Position numbers and translations under genes: made by a program
In this document: one piece after another, positions 51,846 to 57,780 of the stretch
How the letters are laid out: each line of letters begins with the position of its first letter
Position numbering within the stretch: position 1 is the stretch's first letter
Notes under the pieces: model-generated
Seen by the model: the letters and a program-made list of their open reading frames with translations, nothing else
The model's database searches: none
Told to the model about the DNA's origin: nothing
Assembly (NCBI RefSeq): GCF_022601895.1
Contig: NZ_JAKVIO010000028.1
Coordinates: forward strand, 1 to 57,780
Source of the DNA: Sphingomonas sp. LaA6.9
Lineage (GTDB): Bacteria > Pseudomonadota > Alphaproteobacteria > Sphingomonadales > Sphingomonadaceae
DNA: 57,780 nucleotides
Direction: 5' to 3'

Positions 51846-52550
51846 ATGAGGCTTGCGCTGCGCAGGCACCGGGATCGCGACGCCCTCTCGGCGCCGTCCG
51901 CAGGCGTGCGCGTGGTGACCGAGATTCGTGGCCAGAGCCGCACCGCTGACGGAACGCTCGTCCAGTTTCAATATGTCCAAAGCCAGGAGAGGTGGCCCCC
52001 CGCGCTCCCCATGCTGGCGAATTCGCCGAAAATGGGCCGCACCGCCTGGCGCTATGCGCTTGTGCTGCTGGTCGTTCCGGCAGCTGTTGCCGTCCTGATC
52101 GGCGTCGTGACCGGCGGCCGCGCCAACGATCCGCAGATCGCGGACCGGGCGCGAGGTTCCGGACTGCGCATCATGCTCGACGACACTTCCAGCCCGTCCA
52201 CTGCGGAACCAGCCGCGTCGCGCCAGTCGCCGGCCAGGGCCGTTCGCCCTGCGGTCGCGATCGCCACGCAAGCCAGGCCCTCGGCGCGCCCTGCCGACAC
52301 CGTCGCGGCAACGCTTGGGCCGGCCATTTTGATACCGCCCTCCTCCGACATGCACTCCGCCGTCGACAAGGCGCTGGAAAGCGGCGCGGTGCAGCCCTGG
52401 CGCGAAGATAACCGGGAGGGTTTCGTCATCGCCGGCCCCGAACGCGTCAGCGACGGCCAGGCCTGCCGCGAGATCACCATACTCGCAAAAGGCGACGCAC
52501 AGGGCGCAGCGGCCAGCGAGATGCGGTGCCGGCCAGCCCCGCGACCATGA
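51846..52550 (+). CDS. Hypothetical protein with one membrane span
   Basis: A 234-aa protein I do not recognise. After a basic N-terminal part comes a transmembrane segment at about residues 72-92 (WRYALVLLVVPAAVAVLIGV), a Pro/Ala/Ser-rich linker, and a C-terminal domain with WREDNREGFVIAGPERVSDG and CREITILAKGDAQGAA, which has two Cys and resembles small surface-antigen-type domains. The outer part is probably periplasmic. The start is uncertain; ATG 52011 would also keep the span. Confidence 0.6.
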   Translation: MRLALRRHRDRDALSAPSAGVRVVTEIRGQSRTADGTLVQFQYVQSQERWPPALPMLANSPKMGRTAWRYALVLLVVPAAVAVLIGVVTGGRANDPQIADRARGSGLRIMLDDTSSPSTAEPAASRQSPARAVRPAVAIATQARPSARPADTVAATLGPAILIPPSSDMHSAVDKALESGAVQPWREDNREGFVIAGPERVSDGQACREITILAKGDAQGAAASEMRCRPAPRP

Positions 52551-52683
52551 CTAGTCCTCGCCGCGCTTGACAATGGAACAAATAGTGAACATTATTATGA
52601 GACCCAAGCCCCATGGGATCCGCCCGCGGTGTGTTGCGTAATGCTGCGGGCGGGTGACACGGGCTGAGATTCTGGAGGTTGCA

Positions 52684-52932
52684 ATGGCCCAATTCCTCTC
52701 GACCGCGCTGTTTCTGGCGACGTTGGCTTTCGCGATTAGCGTGATCGCCATGATGCTGCGCACGCATTTGGACGCGATCCGCCATGCGCTGGCGGGCCAT
52801 TCGCTCGCCGCAACGGCCGCCGAGCAGCGGGAAATTCAGGCGAGGCTGAACGCGATCAGGATCGCGCCGCGCCAGCGCGATCGGAATATGGCTATGCCCC
52901 GGCGCCCCGCGCCGCTGCGCGCTGCCGCCTGA
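52684..52932 (+). CDS. Small single-span membrane protein
   Basis: An 82-aa protein with an N-terminal hydrophobic span (FLSTALFLATLAFAISVIAM) and a basic cytosolic tail. TGGAGG lies 6 bp before ATG 52684. Its last 41 bp overlap the 3' end of pssA on the opposite strand. No family recognised. Confidence 0.55.
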   Translation: MAQFLSTALFLATLAFAISVIAMMLRTHLDAIRHALAGHSLAATAAEQREIQARLNAIRIAPRQRDRNMAMPRRPAPLRAAA

Positions 52933-53674
52933 CGCGTGCATAGCTGCGGATGCCGAAGGGTATTGCGAGCAGATAGAGGACGCTGATCACGGAAAGTGTA
53001 GCCCAGGGCGCTGACAGCAGCGCGGCGCCGAGAATACCGACCAGTGCCAGCACTTCCAGTCGGATGTGGCGACGCAGACGCAGCGACGACCAGCTCAGGG
53101 TCGCCACGTTCGAGATCATCAGAAATGCACTGAAGGCCAGCCATGGCGCAACGATATAGACTTCGCGAAAGATCGGTTCGCCCGTCCACAACGTCAGGTA
53201 TAGCGGCAACATCGCCAGACCCGCGCCGGCGGGTGCGGGCACTCCGGTCAGGAAACCCGCCGATTTGTGTGGCTGATCCTTGACGTCGATATTGGCGTTG
53301 AATCGCGCGAGCCTGAGCGCGCAGCACACCGCGTGCGCGAGCGCAAAAATCCAGCCGAACTGCGGCAGATGCTGGAGTGACCAGAGATAGATGATGATCG
53401 CCGGTGAAACGCCGAAAGCGATCACATCGGACAGCGAATCCAGTTCGGCACCGAAACGGCTTTCGCCCTTGAGAAGCCGTGCGATCCGTCCGTCGATCCC
53501 GTCCAGGCATCCTGCGACAATGATCGCGGCCGCTGCCTTTTCCCATTCGCCCGCAATGCCGAAGCGGATTCCCGTCAGCCCGCAGCACAGCGCCAGTGCG
53601 GTCACCGCATTGGGTATCAGCGCGCGAAGGGGAATGCCGCGTCGTATCCGCGCTTCGGGCGAAGCATCGGTCAT
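52892..53674 (-). CDS. pssA: CDP-diacylglycerol--serine O-phosphatidyltransferase
   Basis: A 260-aa membrane enzyme making phosphatidylserine. The CDP-alcohol phosphotransferase motif DG-x2-AR-x8-G-x3-D-x3-D is present in [20 protein letters not shown] followed by LDSLSD. Multi-span. Overlaps psd by 4 bp (ATGA). With cdsA upstream in the chromosome this gives phosphatidylethanolamine synthesis. Confidence 0.95.
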   Translation of the reverse strand: MTDASPEARIRRGIPLRALIPNAVTALALCCGLTGIRFGIAGEWEKAAAAIIVAGCLDGIDGRIARLLKGESRFGAELDSLSDVIAFGVSPAIIIYLWSLQHLPQFGWIFALAHAVCCALRLARFNANIDVKDQPHKSAGFLTGVPAPAGAGLAMLPLYLTLWTGEPIFREVYIVAPWLAFSAFLMISNVATLSWSSLRLRRHIRLEVLALVGILGAALLSAPWATLSVISVLYLLAIPFGIRSYARVRRQRAAARGAGA

Positions 53675-54405
53675 TGGGGAATCGCGCCCAGCGCCTGTCC
53701 TTCACCTACAACCGCCAGGATCGTCTCGCCGGCAACGATCCGCTGACCAAGCGCGACCCTGGGCGCAGTCCCTGCGGGGAGGTAGACGTCGACGCGGCTG
53801 CCGAAGCGGATCAGCCCGATGCGCTGGCCGGCCGCCACGATGTCGCCGGGCTTGACGAAGGGCACGATGCGCCGCGCAACAAGCCCGGCGATCTGCGTGA
53901 AACCGATCCTGAGACCGTTGCGATCCTCGACCAGGATGTGCTGGCGCTCATTGTCCTCGCTCGCCTTGTCGAGATCGGCATTGAGAAACTTGCCCGAGAT
54001 ATAGACGACATTCTTGACCGTGCCGCCGATCGGCGACCGGTTGATGTGGACGTCGAACACGCTCATGAAGATCGAGACGCGCGTCATCGGCTCATCGCCC
54101 AGCCCTTCCGGCCCAGCCATTTCGCGCGGCGGAAGGACATGCTGGATCAGCGTCACCATGCCATCGGCGGGCGCCACGATCAGCCCCTCGCCCTGCGGCA
54201 CCGACCTGACCGGATCGCGGAAGAATGCGGCGACCCACAAAGTGATGCCGGCCATCGGCCAGGCAAGCGTTTCCCACGCCATCCACGCGAGGAAAAGCGT
54301 GATCGCACCCGCGATCAGGATGAATTTGCGGCCCTCGGGATGCACGCTGGGCCAGCGCCATTTGACGCCCACCGCCGTGCTCTCCGGCTTTGTCATATTT
54401 GTCAT
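53671..54405 (-). CDS. psd: Phosphatidylserine decarboxylase
   Basis: A 244-aa decarboxylase that self-cleaves to a pyruvoyl enzyme and turns phosphatidylserine into phosphatidylethanolamine. A membrane segment ([20 protein letters not shown]) is followed by [26 protein letters not shown] and the cleavage motif [11 protein letters not shown] (Gly-Ser). This is the short Psd form. Of several in-frame ATGs, I use 54405, which has TAGGA upstream. Confidence 0.94.
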   Translation of the reverse strand: MTNMTKPESTAVGVKWRWPSVHPEGRKFILIAGAITLFLAWMAWETLAWPMAGITLWVAAFFRDPVRSVPQGEGLIVAPADGMVTLIQHVLPPREMAGPEGLGDEPMTRVSIFMSVFDVHINRSPIGGTVKNVVYISGKFLNADLDKASEDNERQHILVEDRNGLRIGFTQIAGLVARRIVPFVKPGDIVAAGQRIGLIRFGSRVDVYLPAGTAPRVALGQRIVAGETILAVVGEGQALGAIPQ

Positions 54406-54517
54406 GCGCATCCTATTAGGCGGCGAATGCAACAGTTACAACGGCGGCGCGGTTGATAAGCGCGCCATCTGGTCCTACAGGCTCCCCCGAACCATCCCCG
54501 GGAGAAAGAGTGCGTCC

Positions 54518-55738
54518 ATGGCCAAGATCAAGGTGAAAACCCCCGTTGTCGAGATCGACGGCGACGAAATGACCCGCATCATCTGGCAGTGGATACGCGA
54601 GCGCCTGATCCTCCCCTATCTCGATATCGATCTCGACTATTACGATCTCGGCATCGAGAAGCGCGACGAGACCGACGACAAGATCACGGTCGATTCCGCG
54701 AAGGCGATCAAGAAATATGGCGTCGGCGTGAAGTGCGCGACGATCACTCCCGATGAAGCACGCGTCGAGGAATTCAGCCTCAAGAAGATGTGGAAGTCGC
54801 CCAATGGCACGATCCGCAACATCCTGGGCGGCGTCGTGTTCCGCGAACCGATCGTCATCAAGAACGTTCCCCGCCTCATCCCGGGCTGGACCGATCCCAT
54901 CGTCGTCGGCCGTCACGCCTTTGGCGACCAGTATCGCGCGACCGATTACCGCGTGCCCGGCCCCGGCAAGCTCCGCCTCGTCTTCGAGGGCGACGACGGC
55001 ACGGTGATCGACGAGGAGGTGTTCCAGTTCCCCTCGTCGGGCGTCGCGATGGCGATGTACAATCTCGACGATTCGATCCGCGATTTCGCGCGCGCCAGCA
55101 TGAACTACGGCCTCGGCCGCGGCTGGCCGGTGTATCTCTCGACCAAGAACACCATCCTCAAGGCCTATGACGGCCGCTTCAAGGATCTGTTCCAGGAAGT
55201 ATTCGACGCTGAGTTCAAGGACCAGTTCAAGGAAGCGGGCATCGTCTATGAGCACCGCCTGATCGACGACATGGTCGCATCGGCGCTCAAGTGGAGCGGC
55301 AAGTTCGTCTGGGCCTGCAAGAACTATGACGGCGACGTCCAGTCGGACCAGGTCGCGCAGGGCTTCGGCTCGCTCGGCCTCATGACCTCCGTCCTGATGA
55401 CCCCCGACGGCAAATGCGTCGAGGCCGAGGCCGCGCACGGCACTGTCACGCGCCATTACCGCATGCATGAACAGGGCAAGGCGACCTCGACCAACCCGAT
55501 CGCCTCGATCTTCGCATGGACCGGCGGTCTCAAATATCGCGGCAAGTTCGACGGCACGCCCGACGTGACGCGCTTTGCCGAAACGCTCGAGCGAGTCTGC
55601 ATCGAAACCGTCGAGCAGGGCCAGATGACCAAGGATCTCGCGATCCTCATCGGTCCCGATCAGGCATGGATGACGACCGAGCAGTTCTTCGAGGCAATCC
55701 GTGCAAACCTCGAAAAGGCCATGAGCGACTGGAAATAA
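54518..55738 (+). CDS. icd: NADP-dependent isocitrate dehydrogenase
   Basis: A 406-aa TCA-cycle enzyme of the eukaryote-like NADP type ([77 protein letters not shown]). It converts isocitrate to 2-oxoglutarate. ATG 54518 gives the family length; the frame is open farther upstream but without family sequence. Confidence 0.97.
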   Translation: MAKIKVKTPVVEIDGDEMTRIIWQWIRERLILPYLDIDLDYYDLGIEKRDETDDKITVDSAKAIKKYGVGVKCATITPDEARVEEFSLKKMWKSPNGTIRNILGGVVFREPIVIKNVPRLIPGWTDPIVVGRHAFGDQYRATDYRVPGPGKLRLVFEGDDGTVIDEEVFQFPSSGVAMAMYNLDDSIRDFARASMNYGLGRGWPVYLSTKNTILKAYDGRFKDLFQEVFDAEFKDQFKEAGIVYEHRLIDDMVASALKWSGKFVWACKNYDGDVQSDQVAQGFGSLGLMTSVLMTPDGKCVEAEAAHGTVTRHYRMHEQGKATSTNPIASIFAWTGGLKYRGKFDGTPDVTRFAETLERVCIETVEQGQMTKDLAILIGPDQAWMTTEQFFEAIRANLEKAMSDWK

Positions 55739-55741
55739 CCG

Positions 55742-57352
55742 GTGACGCGGACGGGCGGCACGCGGCTTGAGGTAAGACAGGCGAAGCTGGCCGACGTGCC
55801 GGCGATCCAGCGGCTTATCGCGCGTGCCTACCCCGAACTCCCCGGCTATACGGCCGGGGTTGTTCGCGGCCAGCTCAACAATTTTCCCGAAGGTCAGTTT
55901 GTCGCCACCTTCAACAACAAGATGGTCGGCTATTGCGCGTCGATGCGGATATCGGGCGCGATCGCGCTCAAGCCGCATGACTGGGACGAGATTACCGGCA
56001 ACGGCTTCGGATCGCGCCACGATCCCACGGGCAACTGGCTCTACGGCTATGAAATGTGCGTCGATCCCAAGCAGCGGGGGCTTCGCATCGGCCAGCGGCT
56101 CTATGACGCGCGCAAGGCGCTTGCAGAGCGCCTCGATCTTTCGGGCATCGTCTTCGGCGGCCGGATGCCGGGCTATTCCCGCGTCCATCGCAAGGTCGAG
56201 GGGCCCGAGGACTATCTGAAGAAAGTCGTCGAGGGAAAGCTGCGCGATCCCGTCCTCGGCTTTCAGCTCAGCAACGGCTATGAGCCGATCGGCGTACTGA
56301 AGAACTATCTGCCAGAGGACAGGAAGTCGCTCGGCAACGCGGCGCACATGGTGTGGCGTAATCCCTATGTCGATGAAACGTCAGCGCCCGAATTCCGCGT
56401 CCCCCGCGACGTGGAAAGCGTCCGCCTGGCCACGTGCCAGCTCCAGGCGCGCGCCGTCGCGGACTTTGACGAGTTTGTCAGGAACGTCGAATATTTTGTT
56501 GATGTAGCAGCGGATTATCGGTCGGACTTCATCGTCTTTCCCGAGTTGTTCACCCTGCCCCTGCTCTCTTTCGAGACGCGCAAGCTGTCACCCGTCGAGG
56601 CGATCGACGCGCTCACCGCCTATACGCCCCGCATCGAGAAGGAACTCGCGCGCATGGCGCTCGAGTACAACATCAACATCATCGGTGGCTCGCACCCCAC
56701 GCGCACCGACGATGGCGACATCCAGAATGTCGCCTATGTCGCGCTGCGCGACGGATCGACGCACGCGCAGGAGAAGATTCACCCCACGCCCAACGAGCGT
56801 TACTGGTGGAAGATCAAGGGCGGCGACGCGATCGACGTGATCCAGACCGATTGCGGGCCGATCGGCGTGCTGATCTGTTACGACAGCGAGTTTCCGGAAC
56901 TTGCGCGACGGCTGGTCGACCAGGGCGCGCGCATCATCTTCGTCCCCTTCTGCACTGACAGCCGCCAAGGCTATCTGCGCGTGCGCTATTGCAGCCAGGC
57001 CCGTGCGATCGAGAACCAGTGTTTCATGGTGCTGTCGGGCAATGTCGGCAACCTGCCCAATGTCGACAACATGGACATCCAATATGCCCAGAGCTGTATC
57101 CTGACGCCCTGCGATTTCCCTTTCGCGCGTGACGGCATCGCGGCCGAGGCGACCGAGAATGTCGAGACGCTGACCATCTCCGACGTCAACCTCGCCGACC
57201 TCACCTGGGCGCGCGCCGAAGGCACGGTGCGCAACCTCAACGACCGGCGCTTCGACCTTTATCATATCGAATGGGATGCCGGGCACGGGCATGGCGGGAA
57301 TATCCCGACCAGCCCGCCAACCGCGGGGTCGCACGGCGCCGGCGGGGGCTGA
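55742..57352 (+). CDS. Fused GNAT acetyltransferase and nitrilase-superfamily hydrolase
   Basis: A 536-aa two-domain protein. The N-terminal half (about residues 1-215) is a GNAT fold (LEVRQAKLADVPAIQRLIAR, EMCVDPKQRGLRIGQRLYDA). The C-terminal half (about 230-510) is a carbon-nitrogen hydrolase with the Glu-Lys-Cys triad in FIVFPELFTL, EKIHPTPNE and GVLICYDSEFPE. Only 3 bp separate it from icd. The start is GTG 55742. Substrate unknown; a Gly/His-rich tail follows. Confidence 0.9.
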   Translation: MTRTGGTRLEVRQAKLADVPAIQRLIARAYPELPGYTAGVVRGQLNNFPEGQFVATFNNKMVGYCASMRISGAIALKPHDWDEITGNGFGSRHDPTGNWLYGYEMCVDPKQRGLRIGQRLYDARKALAERLDLSGIVFGGRMPGYSRVHRKVEGPEDYLKKVVEGKLRDPVLGFQLSNGYEPIGVLKNYLPEDRKSLGNAAHMVWRNPYVDETSAPEFRVPRDVESVRLATCQLQARAVADFDEFVRNVEYFVDVAADYRSDFIVFPELFTLPLLSFETRKLSPVEAIDALTAYTPRIEKELARMALEYNINIIGGSHPTRTDDGDIQNVAYVALRDGSTHAQEKIHPTPNERYWWKIKGGDAIDVIQTDCGPIGVLICYDSEFPELARRLVDQGARIIFVPFCTDSRQGYLRVRYCSQARAIENQCFMVLSGNVGNLPNVDNMDIQYAQSCILTPCDFPFARDGIAAEATENVETLTISDVNLADLTWARAEGTVRNLNDRRFDLYHIEWDAGHGHGGNIPTSPPTAGSHGAGGG

Positions 57353-57371
57353 GCCTCGCCGCCATGCGATG

Positions 57372-57780
57372 TCAGGCGCCTGCACGCGCCTGTTCGATCA
57401 TCCTCCGCGCAATTTCCTGTTCGCCCATGATTGTCATGTCGGCGCCCATCTTCAGCAGGTGCGTCACTTCGTCCTGCGAATGCGCGCGCGCGACGATGCG
57501 GATCGCCGGGTTCAGCCTACGCGCCTGCTCGATGATCTGGCCCGCCTCGAAACTCTCCGGAATGGCCACGAACAGGATCCGCGCATCCGCGATCTGCGCG
57601 GTTTCGAGCACGTCGGCACTGGCGGCGTTGCCACTGATCACCAGCGCCTCCTCCTCGCGGGGCAGTTCAACAAGGTCATCCTCGGATTCGATGACAGCGA
57701 AACGCTCGCCCGAATTGATCAGGCTTTCGCCCACGCCGCGCCCGACGCGGCCATAGCCCACGAGCACCACATGCCCCTTG
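57372..57780 (-). CDS. C-terminal end of a TrkA-N-containing transporter, cut by window edge
   Basis: The last 136 codons of a protein that begins beyond the right edge. It opens KGHVVLVGYGRVGRGVGESL, the nucleotide-binding Rossmann motif of a TrkA-N/RCK domain, then VISGNAASADVLETAQI and a tail ending MIEQARAGA. This is the usual C-terminus of KefB/KefC/YbaL-type cation:proton antiporters, where ligand binding gates the channel. The membrane part is not in the window, so the type is inferred. Confidence 0.8.
   Translation of the reverse strand, partial: KGHVVLVGYGRVGRGVGESLINSGERFAVIESEDDLVELPREEEALVISGNAASADVLETAQIADARILFVAIPESFEAGQIIEQARRLNPAIRIVARAHSQDEVTHLLKMGADMTIMGEQEIARRMIEQARAGA

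Overview
The window is chromosomal DNA from a high-GC alphaproteobacterium, most likely a member of the Sphingomonadales. The basis is the gene order rpsB-tsf-pyrH-frr-uppS-cdsA-dxr-rseP-bamA-ompH-fabZ, the run mltB-rlpA-dac-tmk-holB-metG-tatD, and the density of Rieske, IclR, EthD, Baeyer-Villiger and DUF1214-type catabolic genes. No species can be named from the sequence alone.

Layout. (a) 1-13.7 kb is a catabolic region. An acyl-CoA synthetase runs off the left edge and is divergent from an IclR regulator and a deazaflavin-type nitroreductase. A probable six-gene minus-strand operon follows (Baeyer-Villiger monooxygenase, Rieske oxygenase, ThDP enzyme, aldehyde dehydrogenase, SMP-30 propeller, EthD protein), with a divergent SDR dehydrogenase beyond it. 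I infer breakdown of an unknown carboxylate or ketone. (b) 13.7-22.2 kb is a housekeeping block on the minus strand: peptidoglycan remodelling (MltB, RlpA, D,D-carboxypeptidase), thymidylate kinase, DNA polymerase III delta', MetRS, TatD, an MBL hydrolase and a retropepsin-like protease. (c) 22,448-29,325 is a compact integrative element inserted at the 3' end of tRNA-Ser(UGA). It is bounded by 16-bp direct repeats and has paired arm-type repeats and an IHF consensus at the right end. It encodes a tyrosine integrase, an AlpA/Xis-like protein, a run of four start/stop-overlapping small genes including a winged-helix and a PC4-like protein, a putative HUH-type Rep, and cargo made of a low-GC membrane protein, a possible tiny membrane protein and a lipoprotein. 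(d) 29.4-35.7 kb is a second catabolic region: SnoaL plus Gfo/Idh/MocA, then a TetR regulator divergent from VOC, DUF1214, sulfotransferase and zinc alcohol dehydrogenase genes. A shared 16-bp operator-like palindrome lies before both transcription units. (e) 35.9-40.1 kb holds an orphan MreB, an integral membrane protein and an M20 peptidase. (f) 40.1-51.5 kb is the rpmE and fabZ-to-rpsB essential block for envelope and translation, on the minus strand. (g) 51.8-57.8 kb has two unknown genes, pssA-psd phospholipid synthesis, icd, a GNAT-nitrilase fusion and the C-terminal end of a TrkA-N-containing transporter.

The most novel part is the integrative element. It looks like a minimal satellite or mobilizable element with its own putative HUH replication protein and a cluster of TTTTCGGACGCC-like repeats that could be its replication origin. 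The TetR/palindrome regulon and the Rieske-ThDP-aldehyde dehydrogenase operon are the best leads for undescribed metabolism. A small lipoprotein gene at 2950-3229 appears broken by one extra base.
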